From: Streptomyces sp. 135
GTDB taxonomy: Bacteria; Actinomycetota; Actinomycetes; Streptomycetales; Streptomycetaceae
Direction: 5' to 3'
DNA length: 64,000 nt
NCBI RefSeq assembly: GCF_020026305.1
Contig: NZ_CP075691.1
Location: forward strand, 6,572,001-6,636,000
Shown: piece after piece, positions 25,437 through 34,161 of the stretch
Layout: every line of letters starts with the position of its first letter
Numbering within the stretch: the first letter of the stretch is position 1
Notes under the pieces: model-generated
The model's database searches: none
What the model saw: the letters and a program-made list of their open reading frames with translations, nothing else
What the model was told of the DNA's origin: nothing
Translations under genes and position numbers: made by a program

Positions 25437-26080
25437 CCGTCGCCGCCGCCCGGCTCGCAGGCGCGGAACTCCGGCGGGAATCCGGTCCAGCGCAGCTCAG
25501 GGGGCAGATGCCGCATGTCGTTGTAGAAGAGCAGCGAGGCGGGCCGCCCCGGCGCGTAGCGGATGACGGTCAGGGCGGCGTTGCAGTGGTTGAGGCCGAG
25601 CCAGCGCCACGGCGGGGCGTCGAGGGCGTCCCGGACGAGCCAGCCGATGAGGAAGTTGTGCGTGACGACCAGTTCGTGGCGCGGCTCGGTGCCCGGCGCC
25701 GGGCCGGTGAAGCGGGCCAGCGCGTCACGGGCGAGCGCGGGCCCGCCCACGCGCTCCTCCTCGGGAAACCCGCCGAGCCGCTGGAGCGTCGACTCGGCGC
25801 TCTCCGGGGGCAGTTCGTCCTCGCACGGCATGTACGGGATGTAGTCACCCGCGGCGTCCGAGCGGTGCAGGGGCACGCCGTCGAGCCGCCCGGCGATCAG
25901 CCGGGCGGTCTCCTCGGCCCGTGGCAGCGGCCCGTGCTGGACCGCGGAGAGAGGAACGCCGCGCAGCCGCTCCCCGAGAAGCACGGCCTGCCGACGGCCG
26001 CCCTCCGTCAGACGGCTCTCATCGGGCGTGGCCTCGCCGTGCCGGGCGAGGTAGAGGTGACGGACGGCGCTCCCGGGCAT
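25433..26080 (-). CDS. Histidine phosphatase (phosphoglycerate mutase-like)
   Basis: A 215-residue branch-1 histidine phosphatase. The phospho-acceptor motif YLARHGEAT (R13, H14, E16) and the second catalytic His in LVVTHNFLIGW are present, plus the PLPRAEETARLIAG motif. Such enzymes hydrolyse varied phosphoesters; in a cobalamin neighbourhood CobC-like phosphatases occur, but this one lies 500 bp beyond the cobN stop and has no diagnostic CobC feature, so the substrate is open. ATG 26080 is chosen because the conserved RHGE starts 12 residues later. Confidence 0.8.
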   Translation of the reverse strand: MPGSAVRHLYLARHGEATPDESRLTEGGRRQAVLLGERLRGVPLSAVQHGPLPRAEETARLIAGRLDGVPLHRSDAAGDYIPYMPCEDELPPESAESTLQRLGGFPEEERVGGPALARDALARFTGPAPGTEPRHELVVTHNFLIGWLVRDALDAPPWRWLGLNHCNAALTVIRYAPGRPASLLFYNDMRHLPPELRWTGFPPEFRACEPGGGDG

Positions 26081-26604
26081 GACGGAACGGCCCCCTTCCT
26101 GATCATGAGTATCGGCTGAGGGGACGCGCGGAGCGCGGACGCGGTTCCGTCGGCCGGGCCGCGGGCGGAGGGGCCGCGTCATGAGTGATGGCTGGGGGGT
26201 GGGGACGCCTCGGGCGTCGGCGGGGTTCCGGCGGCAGGCCCCCGGGCCCGCCGGGACGTCAGGGCCCGCCGGGACGCTGGAGGTGGTGGATGCGGCGGCC
26301 GGGCCGCGGGTGTGCGGCGCGGCGGGTGACGGCGCGGTCGGCCCGGCGGGGCCGGGCCGACCGCGGGCAGCCGCGGTGCCGCGCGGGCAGAGGAGCCGCG
26401 GGCCCGATGGCGTCGGGCCGCGTGGCCGCACATCGGGACCGCCGATCGGCGCCGTGGCGCCGATCGGCGGTCCCCTCTTCACCGGCGTGGCCACCTACTT
26501 CGACGCGCGCGTGGCCGAGGGGCAGCCGCGCCAGGCCCGCGAGGGCAGGCACTGGTGGCCGAAGAAGGCGGTGCCGTGCGGCGGCACCGGGGAGCGGCCG
26601 CGGG
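26081..26604. other. Gene-free 524-bp interval holding a large palindrome
   Basis: Between cobN and the phosphatase gene (both minus strand) no frame shows family-like protein; open frames here are GC-driven. The only clear structure is the palindrome at 26435-26474. Confidence 0.5.
26435..26474. repeat. 19-bp perfect inverted repeat with 2-nt centre
   Basis: GGGACCGCCGATCGGCGCC (26435-26453), GT, then its exact reverse complement (26456-26474). Each arm also contains the small palindrome GCCGATCGGC. It could be the cobN terminator, a cruciform or a regulator site. Confidence 0.7.
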
Positions 26605-29600
26605 TCAGCCCTCGTCCTCCAGGTTGCCTTCCGTCTCCAGGTACGCCTGCCGCAGCGCTTCGAGCACCGCCGGGTCCGGCTTCGCCCACATGCCGCGCGA
26701 CTCCGCCTCCAGGAGGCGTTCCGCGATGCCGTGCAGCGCCCAGGGGTTGTTCTCCTGGAGGAACTGACGGTTCGTCGGATCCAGGACGTACGTCTCCGTG
26801 AGCTTGTCGTACATCCAGTCGGCGACGACGCCCGTCGTGGCGTCGTACCCGAACAAGTAGTCTACGGTGGCGGCGAGTTCGAAGGCGCCCTTGTAACCGT
26901 GGCGGCGCATCGCCTCGATCCACTTGGGGTTGACGACGCGGGCGCGGAAGACCCGCGAGGTCTCCTCCACCAGCGTGCGCGTGCGGACCGTCTCGGGGCG
27001 CGTCGAGTCGCCGATGTAGGCCTCCGGCGCCGTGCCGCGCAGGGCGCGGACCGTCGCCACCATGCCGCCGTGGTACTGGAAGTAGTCGTCGGAGTCCGCG
27101 ATGTCGTGCTCGCGGGTGTCGGTGTTCTTCGCGGCGACCGCGATGCGCTTGTACGCGGTCTCCATCTCGGCCCGCGCCGGGCGGCCTTCGAGCCCGCGGC
27201 CGTAGGCGTAGCCGCCCCAGACCGTGTAGACCTCGGCGAGATCCGCGTCCGTGCGCCAGTCGCGGGAGTCGATGAGCTGGAGCAGCCCCGCGCCGTACGT
27301 GCCGGGGCGCGAGCCGAAGATGCGGGTGGTGGCCCGCCGCTCGTCGCCGTGCTCGGCCAGGTCGGCCTGGGCGTGGGCGCGTACGTAGTTGTGCTCGGCG
27401 GGCTCGTCCAGCGAGGCCGCGAGCCGCACCGCGTCGTCGAGCAGGCCGATCGTGTGCGGGAACGCGTCGCGGAAGAAGCCCGAGATGCGCAGCGTCACGT
27501 CGATGCGGGGGCGGCCCAACTCCTCGTACGGGATGGCCTCCAGGCCGGTGACGCGGCGCGACGCGTCGTCCCAGACGGGGCGCACGCCGAGCAGCGCCAT
27601 GGCCTCGGCGACGTCGTCGCCCGCCGTGCGCATCGCGCTCGTGCCCCACAGGGAAAGGCCCACGGAGGTGGGGTAGTCGCCGTTGTCGTTCCTGTACCGC
27701 TCGATGAGCGAGTCGGCGAGGGCCTCGCCGGTCTCCCACGCGAGGCGCGAGGGGACGGCCTTGGGGTCGACGGAGTAGAAGTTGCGGCCGGTCGGCAGGA
27801 CGTTGACGAGGCCGCGCAGCGGGGAGCCGGAGGGGCCCGCCGGGACGAAGCGGCCCTCCAACGCCCGTACGACGTGGTCCAGTTCGGCGGTGGTGCCCGC
27901 CAGGCGCGGGACCACCTCGCGGGCGGCGAACTCCAGGATCGCGGCGACCTGTTCGCCCTGGTCACGGGGGACGGCCGCGAGGTCCCAGCCCGCGTCGTCC
28001 ATCGCCTGGACCAGCGCGCGAGCCTTGTCCTCGGCCTCGTCGGCGCTCACGCGCGTCGCCGCGGACTCGTCGAGGCCGAGCGCCTCGCGCAGGCCGGGCA
28101 GGGCGGAGGTGCCGCCCCAGATCTGGCGGGCGCGCAGGATCGCGAGGACGAGGTTGACGCGGTCGGCGCCCGCCGGGGCGGTGCCGAGCACGTGCAGGCC
28201 GTCGCGGATCTGCATGTCCTTGATCTCGCAGAGCCAGCCGTCGACGTGGAGGAGGAAGTCGTCGAAGCCGTCGTCGTCCGGACGGTCCTCCAGGCCCAGG
28301 TCGTGGTCGAGCTTCGCGGCCTGGATGAGCGTCCAGATCTGCGCGCGGATCGCCGGCAGCTTCGCCGGGTCCATCGAGCTGATCTGCGCGTACTCGTCGA
28401 GGAGCTGCTCCAGGCGCGCGATGTCGCCGTAGGAGTCGGCGCGGGCCATCGGCGGCACGAGGTGGTCGATGAGCGTGGCGTGCACGCGGCGCTTGGCCTG
28501 CGTGCCCTCGCCCGGGTCGTTGACCAGGAAGGGGTAGATCAGCGGCAGGTCACCGAGTGCGGCGTCCGGCCCGCAGGCCGCCGAGAGGCCCGCGTTCTTG
28601 CCGGGCAGCCACTCCAGGTTGCCGTGCTTGCCGAGGTGGACCATCGCGTCGGCGCCGAAGCCGCCGTCCGCCGCGGGGGCCGCGATCCAGCGGTACGCGG
28701 CCAAGTAGTGGTGCGAGGGCGGCAGATCCGGGTCGTGGTAGATCGCGATGGGGTTCTCGCCGAAGCCGCGCGGCGGCTGGATGAGGATGAGGAGGTTGCC
28801 GCGCCGCAGGGCGGCAAGCACGATGTCGCCCTCCGGGTCACCGCCGTTCCCGACCCGCGAACGGTCCAGGAACATCTCGCCGGGCGGCGGCCCCCAGTGC
28901 TGCTCGACCGAGTCCCGCAGCTCCTGCGGCAGCGTCGCGTACCAGCGCTTGTAGTCGGCGGCCGGGATGCGCACCGGGTTGGCGGCGAGCTGCTCCTCGG
29001 TGAGCCACTCCTGGTCGTGGCCGCCCGCGTCGATGAGCGCGCGGATCAGCTCGTCGCCGTCACCGGAGACGAGACCCGGGATGTCGGCCTCGGGGCCGAA
29101 GTCGTAGCCCTCGGCACGCAGCCTGCGCAGCAGCGCGACGGCGGACGCCGGGGTGTCCAGGCCGACCGCGTTGCCGATCCGGGAGTGCTTGGTCGGGTAC
29201 GCGGACAGGACGAGGGCCAGGCGCTTGTCGGCGGCCGGGATGTGCTTCAGGCGCGCGTGCCGTACAGCGATGCCGGCGACCCGCGCCGCCCGCTCGGCGT
29301 CGGCGACGTACGCCGGGAGCCCGTCCTCGTCGATCTCCTTGAACGAGAAGGGGACCGTGATGAGCCGCCCGTCGAACTCCGGCACCGCGATCTGGCTCGC
29401 GGCGTCCAGCGGCGAGACGCCCTCGTCGTTCTCCTCCCAGGCCGAACGCGACCCGGTCAGGCAGAGCGCCTGGAGGATCGGCACGTCGAGGCCGGTCAGC
29501 GCGCCCGCGTCCCACGACTCGTCGTCGCCGCCCGCGGAGGCCTCGGCGGGCTTGGTGCCACCGGCTGCGAGGACCGTCGTCACGATGGCGTCGGCGGGGC

Positions 29601-30210
29601 GCAGCGCGTCGATCAGCTCCGGCTCGGGGGCCCGCAGCGAGGCCACGTACAGCGGCATCGGGCGGGCGCCCGCGTCCTCGATGGCGCGGCACAGGTCGTC
29701 GATGAACGCGGTGTTGCCGCTCATGTGGTGGGCGCGGTAGTAGAGCACCGCGACGGTCGGGCCGTCGATGTCGCGCGCCGTGCGCTCCAGCGGGCCCCAG
29801 GACGGCGCGGGCGCCGGCGGGTCGAAGCCGTGGCCGGTGAGCAGCACGGTGTCGGAGAGAAAGCGGGCCAGCTGCTCAAGGTTGGCGGGGCCGCCGTGCG
29901 CGAGGTAGGCGTGCGCCTCGGCGGCGATGCCGACCGGCACGGTGGAGGAGGCCATCAGCTGGGCGTCGGGCGCCTGTTCACCGGTGAGCACGACCACCGG
30001 CAGACCGCTGGCGATGAGCTGGTCCAAGCCGTCCTGCCAGGCGCGGACGCCACCGAGGAGGCGTACGACGACGAGGTCGGCGCCCGCCAGGAGCGAGGGC
30101 AGCTCGGTGAGGTCCAGGCGGGACGGGTTGGCGAACCGGTAGTCGACCGGACCCCCCGCCGCGCGGGCGCTGAGCAGGTCGGTGTCGGAGGTCGACAGCA
30201 GCAGAAGCAT
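26605..30210 (-). CDS. cobN: Cobaltochelatase large subunit
   Basis: A 1201-residue protein of the CobN/magnesium-chelatase H family, normal length. It inserts cobalt into hydrogenobyrinate a,c-diamide in aerobic cobalamin synthesis, ATP-dependently with CobS/CobT-type partners not seen in this window. Conserved stretches include LSAYPTKHSRIGNAVGLDTP, HLGKHGNLEWLPGKN, PFLVNDPGEGTQAKRR and the C-terminal FLQENNPWALHGIAERLLE. ATG 30210 gives the N terminus MLLLLSTSDTDLLSARA; upstream sequence is a B12 riboswitch, not coding, which settles the start. Expected to be shut off when cobalamin is abundant. Confidence 0.94.
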   Translation of the reverse strand: MLLLLSTSDTDLLSARAAGGPVDYRFANPSRLDLTELPSLLAGADLVVVRLLGGVRAWQDGLDQLIASGLPVVVLTGEQAPDAQLMASSTVPVGIAAEAHAYLAHGGPANLEQLARFLSDTVLLTGHGFDPPAPAPSWGPLERTARDIDGPTVAVLYYRAHHMSGNTAFIDDLCRAIEDAGARPMPLYVASLRAPEPELIDALRPADAIVTTVLAAGGTKPAEASAGGDDESWDAGALTGLDVPILQALCLTGSRSAWEENDEGVSPLDAASQIAVPEFDGRLITVPFSFKEIDEDGLPAYVADAERAARVAGIAVRHARLKHIPAADKRLALVLSAYPTKHSRIGNAVGLDTPASAVALLRRLRAEGYDFGPEADIPGLVSGDGDELIRALIDAGGHDQEWLTEEQLAANPVRIPAADYKRWYATLPQELRDSVEQHWGPPPGEMFLDRSRVGNGGDPEGDIVLAALRRGNLLILIQPPRGFGENPIAIYHDPDLPPSHHYLAAYRWIAAPAADGGFGADAMVHLGKHGNLEWLPGKNAGLSAACGPDAALGDLPLIYPFLVNDPGEGTQAKRRVHATLIDHLVPPMARADSYGDIARLEQLLDEYAQISSMDPAKLPAIRAQIWTLIQAAKLDHDLGLEDRPDDDGFDDFLLHVDGWLCEIKDMQIRDGLHVLGTAPAGADRVNLVLAILRARQIWGGTSALPGLREALGLDESAATRVSADEAEDKARALVQAMDDAGWDLAAVPRDQGEQVAAILEFAAREVVPRLAGTTAELDHVVRALEGRFVPAGPSGSPLRGLVNVLPTGRNFYSVDPKAVPSRLAWETGEALADSLIERYRNDNGDYPTSVGLSLWGTSAMRTAGDDVAEAMALLGVRPVWDDASRRVTGLEAIPYEELGRPRIDVTLRISGFFRDAFPHTIGLLDDAVRLAASLDEPAEHNYVRAHAQADLAEHGDERRATTRIFGSRPGTYGAGLLQLIDSRDWRTDADLAEVYTVWGGYAYGRGLEGRPARAEMETAYKRIAVAAKNTDTREHDIADSDDYFQYHGGMVATVRALRGTAPEAYIGDSTRPETVRTRTLVEETSRVFRARVVNPKWIEAMRRHGYKGAFELAATVDYLFGYDATTGVVADWMYDKLTETYVLDPTNRQFLQENNPWALHGIAERLLEAESRGMWAKPDPAVLEALRQAYLETEGNLEDEG

Positions 30211-30249
30211 GCGTGCGCAGGCCTTCCTCGGGGTGTCCGCGCCCCGGGT

Positions 30250-30405
30250 GGTCGTATGGACGGCAGGAGTTCCTGGCTCGCCCCACGGATGGGGCTCACA
30301 GTGGCGGGACCGCGCCGGATTCGCACCGGGCTTCCTCCCCCGGGTCCTGGCGGACCCACGCCGTCGCTGGCGTCGGCGGACCTGGCGGCCCGCCGCCTGC
30401 ATAGT
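30250..30405 (-). promoter_or_regulatory. Cobalamin (B12) riboswitch upstream of cobN
   Basis: Read on the minus strand, the leader contains the conserved core CCCGGTGCGAATCCGG then CGGTCCCGCCACTGTGAGC (about 30293-30335) and the B12 box AGCCAGGAACTCCTGCCG (30262-30279), in the right order and spacing for the adenosylcobalamin class. It ends about 50 nt before the cobN start and would block expression when bound by cobalamin. The divergent cobG gene starts about 90 bp beyond its 5' end and is not covered by it. Confidence 0.9.
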
Positions 30406-30497
30406 AAGTCCTGACCGCCGCCGATGGGGCGGCCACCTGCCGGGACGGCCCGTCTCGGGAGGCGACCGGCCGGATCGGCGTGGGTATGCTCGCCGCC

Positions 30498-31895
30498 ATG
30501 CCGCCCACCCGAGCAACCTCCACGAACCAGGGCGAATCCCTCATACGTACCCCGGTCCGCGACCGGGGCGACGCCTGCCCCGGAGCGCTCCGACTGCACC
30601 GCGCCGACGACGGCGCGCTGGCCCGACTCCGCCTGCCCGCAGGTGTATTGACGTCCCGTCAGGCGGCGATACTGGCAGACGTGGCGGAACGCCTGGCGGA
30701 CGGCCACCTCAGCATCACCTCGCGCGGCAACATCGAGCTGCGCGGCCTCGGCGCGAGCTGCGGCACGGAACTCTCCGCGGTTCTCGCGGACGCGGGTCTG
30801 CTGCCCTCCGAACGCCACGAACGCGTCCGCAACATCGTGGCCTCGCCGCTCGCCACGCTCGACGGACTCGGCCACGCCGACGTGCAGTTGTGGGCCCGCG
30901 AGCTCGACGGACTGCTCTGCGCCGAGGAGTGGACGACGGCGCTCTCCGGCCGCTTCCTGTTCGTCCTGGACGACGGGCGCGGGGACGTGGCCGGGCTCGG
31001 CGGCGATGTGACCTTGATCGCAGAATCGGGCGGGGCGGGGTGTGTGTCCGGGGAGTCGGGCGGCGCGGGGTGCGTGTGCGGGGAGTCGGGCGGGGCAGCG
31101 GCCGTGCCCGTGACTTCGGGCGGCACGGCATCCGCGGACCCGGGCGGCACGGCGCTCGTCCGCGTCGGTGACCGCGCCCTGCGGGTCTCCGCCGGTGCCG
31201 CCCCGCGTGCCGCTCTCGCCGCCGCCGGGGCCTTCCTCGCCGCCGCGCGTGACGCGGGCAACGGGGCGTGGCGGGTCCGGGAGCTGCCCGCGGGCACCCG
31301 TCGACCTCGCCGGGGCGCTGGCGCGGCAGGGCATCGACGCCGAACCGGCCGCCGCCCCTCCGGCCCGCCCGGCGCCGCCCCGCACCTGCCCGGCGTCATC
31401 GGCCGCGCGGTGGCCGTCGGCGCCCCTCGGCCGCGTGGGCGCCGCCCAGTGGCGGGCCCTGCTGCCCGCCCCGGCCGACGAACTGCGCGTCACCCGTGGC
31501 GCGGCTTCGTGCTCCCCGGCTTCGAGGACGCCGCGGCGGCCCGCGAACGGCTGCGCGCGCTGGCCGACGCCGGTTTCATCGCCGACCCCCGCTCGCCCTG
31601 GCTCGGCGTCTCCGCCTGCACCGGCCGACCCGGCTGTGCCAAGTCCCTCGCCGACGTCCGCGCCGACGCCGTCCCCGGCGCCGGCGGCCTGCCCGTCCAC
31701 TTCTCCGGCTGCGAGCGGCGGTGCGGGCACCCGCGCGGCGACCGGGTGGACGCCCTCGCCACCGGGGACGGGCGGTACGAGGTGAAGGTGCGCACCGGCG
31801 GCACGGCGGCGCCCGTGAGCGGCGCGAACCTGACCGAGACGGTCACGAGGGCACGTACGACATCCGCAACCACCACAACAACGGCCACGAGATGA
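30498..31895 (+). CDS. cobG: Precorrin-3B synthase, with two compensating frameshifts
   Basis: A nitrite/sulfite-reductase-like iron-sulfur enzyme converting precorrin-3A to precorrin-3B with O2. The N-terminal ferredoxin-like half (LHRADDGALARLRLPAG, ITSRGNIELRGL) and the C-terminal cluster cysteines (VSACTGRPGCAKS and SGCERRCGHPRG) are in one frame. Between about 31297 and 31495 the conserved sequence (VDLAGALARQGIDAE, AQWRALLPAPADELRVT) is in another frame, so a +1 and a -1 shift flank roughly 65 residues. As written, this segment is mistranslated; sequencing indels are likely. A Gly/Ser-rich tandem (ESGGAGCV units) at about 31015-31100 interrupts the middle. The start is uncertain; ATG 30498 is used. 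The stop overlaps the cobH start. Confidence 0.8.
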   Translation: MPPTRATSTNQGESLIRTPVRDRGDACPGALRLHRADDGALARLRLPAGVLTSRQAAILADVAERLADGHLSITSRGNIELRGLGASCGTELSAVLADAGLLPSERHERVRNIVASPLATLDGLGHADVQLWARELDGLLCAEEWTTALSGRFLFVLDDGRGDVAGLGGDVTLIAESGGAGCVSGESGGAGCVCGESGGAAAVPVTSGGTASADPGGTALVRVGDRALRVSAGAAPRAALAAAGAFLAAARDAGNGAWRVRELPAGTRRPRRGAGAAGHRRRTGRRPSGPPGAAPHLPGVIGRAVAVGAPRPRGRRPVAGPAARPGRRTARHPWRGFVLPGFEDAAAARERLRALADAGFIADPRSPWLGVSACTGRPGCAKSLADVRADAVPGAGGLPVHFSGCERRCGHPRGDRVDALATGDGRYEVKVRTGGTAAPVSGANLTETVTRARTTSATTTTTATR

Positions 31896-32533
31896 GCGAG
31901 AGCACAGTGTTCGACTACGAGAAGGACGGCGCGGCGATCTACCGCGAGTCCTTTGCCACCATCCGCGCGGAGGCGGACCTCGCCGGTCTGCCCGCCGACG
32001 TCAGCCAGGTCGCGGTGCGGATGATCCACGCCTGCGGGATGGTCGACCTCGTCCGCGACCTCGCCTTCAGCCCGCGCGTGGTGGCCGACGCCCGCAAGGC
32101 CCTTCGCGACGGCGCGCCGATCCTGTGCGACGCCAACATGGTCGCGAGCGGCGTCACGCGCAAGCGGCTGCCCGCCGACAACGACGTGATCTGCACGCTC
32201 ACCGACCCCGCCGTCCCCGGCCTCGCGGAGCGGCTCGGCACCACCCGCAGCGCCGCCGCCATGGAGCTGTGGCGCGACCGCCTCGAAGGCTCCGTCGTCG
32301 CCATCGGCAACGCCCCCACCGCGCTCTTCCGCCTCCTGGAGATGATCGAGGAGGGCGCCCCACGCCCGGCCGCCGTCCTCGGCATCCCGGTCGGCTTCGT
32401 CGGCGCCGCCGAGTCCAAGGACGCGCTCGCCGAACACCGCTCGGGCCTTGAGTACCTGGTCGTACGGGGCCGTCGCGGCGGCAGCGCGATGGCCGCGGCG
32501 GCGATCAACGCGATTGCGAGCGAGGCCGAGTGA
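31892..32533 (+). CDS. cobH: Precorrin-8X methylmutase
   Basis: A 213-residue CobH/CbiC protein that moves the C-11 methyl of precorrin-8x to C-12, giving hydrogenobyrinate. The catalytic His is H46 in VRMIHACGMVD; other family motifs are ILCDANMVASGV, TRSAAAMELW and GSVVAIGNAPTALF, with VLGIPVGFVGAAESK near the end. ATG 31892 overlaps the cobG stop (ATGA) and the stop overlaps cobIJ, so cobG-cobH-cobIJ form one coupled operon. Intact. Confidence 0.93.
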   Translation: MSESTVFDYEKDGAAIYRESFATIRAEADLAGLPADVSQVAVRMIHACGMVDLVRDLAFSPRVVADARKALRDGAPILCDANMVASGVTRKRLPADNDVICTLTDPAVPGLAERLGTTRSAAAMELWRDRLEGSVVAIGNAPTALFRLLEMIEEGAPRPAAVLGIPVGFVGAAESKDALAEHRSGLEYLVVRGRRGGSAMAAAAINAIASEAE

Positions 32534-34071
32534 ACACCCAGAACACCCAGAACACCCAGGGGAAGCTGTACGGGGTCGGGCTGGGGCCCGGCGACCCCTC
32601 CCTGATGACCGTGCGCGCCGTCGAGGTCATCGCCGCCGCCGACGTGATCGCGTACCACTCCGCCCGGCACGGCCGCTCCATCGCCCGCCGGATCGCGGAG
32701 AAGCACCTGCGCACCGACCACATCGAGGAGCCGCTGGTCTACCCCGTCACCACGGAGAGCACCGACCACCCCGGCGGCTACCGCGGCGCCCTCGACGACT
32801 TCTACGAGCAGGCCGCCGCCCGCCTCGCCGCCCACCTGGACGCCGGGCGCACCGTCGCCGTCCTCGCCGAGGGCGACCCGCTCTTCTACGGCTCCTACCA
32901 GCACATGCACAAGCGGCTCGCGCACCGCTACGACACCGAGGTCATCCCCGGCGTGACCTCGGTCAGCGCCGCCGCCGCCCGCCTCGGCGAACCCCTCGTC
33001 GAGGCCGAGGAGGTCCTGACGATCCTGCCCGGCACCCTCCCCGAGGAGGAGCTGACCGCACGCCTCGCGGCGACGGACTCGGCGGTCGTCATGAAGCTCG
33101 GCCGTACGTTCGGCAAGGTGCGCGGCGCCCTGGAGCGCTCGGGCCGCCTGGACGAGGCCCGTTACGTGGAGCGCGCCACCATGGAGGGCGAGCGCACCGG
33201 CCGCCTCGCCGACGTGGACCCGGAGTCCGTGCCGTACTTCTCCGTGGCGGTGCTCCCGAGCCGGGTCGCGCCCCTGACGGGCGGCCCCGCGCCGCAGCCG
33301 GCCCCGCAGGGCACGGCCGGCGAGGTCGTGGTCGTCGGCACCGGCCCCGCGGGCCCCCTCTGGCTCACCCCCGAGACGCGCGGCGCGCTGGCCGCCGCCG
33401 ACGACCTCGTCGGCTACACCACCTACGTCGACCGCGTACCGCACCGCCCCGGCCAGCGGCGGCACGGCTCCGACAACCGCGTGGAGTCCGAGCGCGCCGA
33501 GTTCGCCCTGGAGCTGGCGCGGCGCGGGCGGCGCGTGGCGGTCGTCTCGGGTGGCGACCCCGGCGTCTTCGCGATGGCCACGGCCGTCCTGGAGGCCGCC
33601 TCGCAGGACGCGTACGAGGACATTCCGGTCCGGGTGCTGCCGGGCGTGACCGCCGCCAACGCCGCCGCCGCGCGGGCGGGGGCTCCGCTCGGCCACGACT
33701 ACGCCACCATCTCTCTCTCCGACCGCCTGAAGCCGTGGGAGGTCATCGCGGAGCGGCTGGCCGCGGCGGCCTCGGCGGATCTCGTCCTCGCGCTCTACAA
33801 CCCGGGGTCGCGCAGCCGCACCTGGCAGGTGGGCAAGGCCCGGGAGCTGCTGCTCGAACACCGGGCGCCTGATACCCCGGTGGTGCTCGGGCGGGACATC
33901 GGCGGGCCCGAGGAGAGCGTGCGTGTGGTGCGGCTCGGGGAGCTTGATCCTGCCGAGGTCGACATGCGGACGCTGCTCATTGTCGGGTCTTCGCAGACCC
34001 GGGTCGTGCGGCGGCGTGGCGGTGCGGAGCGGGTGGTGTGGACGCCGCGGAGGTACCCCGAAGGGGGGTGA
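32530..34071 (+). CDS. cobIJ: Fused precorrin-2 C20-/precorrin-3B C17-methyltransferase
   Basis: A 513-residue fusion of two SAM-dependent corrin methyltransferases. The CobI half starts with GVGLGPGDPSLMTVRAVEVI and has AEGDPLFYGSYQHMHKRL; a Pro-rich linker near residue 245 leads to the CobJ half with VVVGTGPAGPLWLTPETRG, VSGGDPGVFAMATAVLEA and LALYNPGSRSRTWQ. The CobI-CobJ fusion is common in actinobacteria. It overlaps cobH by four bases. The gene ends beside an interspersed repeat that likely terminates it against the convergent cobK. Confidence 0.93.
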   Translation: MNTQNTQNTQGKLYGVGLGPGDPSLMTVRAVEVIAAADVIAYHSARHGRSIARRIAEKHLRTDHIEEPLVYPVTTESTDHPGGYRGALDDFYEQAAARLAAHLDAGRTVAVLAEGDPLFYGSYQHMHKRLAHRYDTEVIPGVTSVSAAAARLGEPLVEAEEVLTILPGTLPEEELTARLAATDSAVVMKLGRTFGKVRGALERSGRLDEARYVERATMEGERTGRLADVDPESVPYFSVAVLPSRVAPLTGGPAPQPAPQGTAGEVVVVGTGPAGPLWLTPETRGALAAADDLVGYTTYVDRVPHRPGQRRHGSDNRVESERAEFALELARRGRRVAVVSGGDPGVFAMATAVLEAASQDAYEDIPVRVLPGVTAANAAAARAGAPLGHDYATISLSDRLKPWEVIAERLAAAASADLVLALYNPGSRSRTWQVGKARELLLEHRAPDTPVVLGRDIGGPEESVRVVRLGELDPAEVDMRTLLIVGSSQTRVVRRRGGAERVVWTPRRYPEGG

Positions 34072-34084
34072 GCGGGGTCCCGTG

Positions 34085-34161
34085 CGGGTGCGGGTGGTGG
34101 GGGCTGGTCGCGCCCACGCGGCGGAGCCGCACATGTCACAGTCCCGCGCCCCTAAGGGGCG
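34085..34161. repeat. Copy 1 of a Streptomyces interspersed GC-rich repeat / bidirectional terminator
   Basis: Contains GGCTGGTCGCGC followed by CCCGCGCCCCTAAGGGGCG, the degenerate form of the GGCTGGTCGCGCAGTTCCCC-GCGCCCC element found many times in Streptomyces chromosomes. The palindrome CGCCCCTAAGGGGCG (34147-34161) overlaps the cobK stop and lies between the convergent cobIJ and cobK genes. Confidence 0.65.

Noticed and set aside
26185..30414. Plus-strand open frame of 1409 codons
   Set aside because: It lies antisense to cobN, whose minus frame matches the CobN family throughout; the plus frame has only Arg/Gly/Asp-rich composition.
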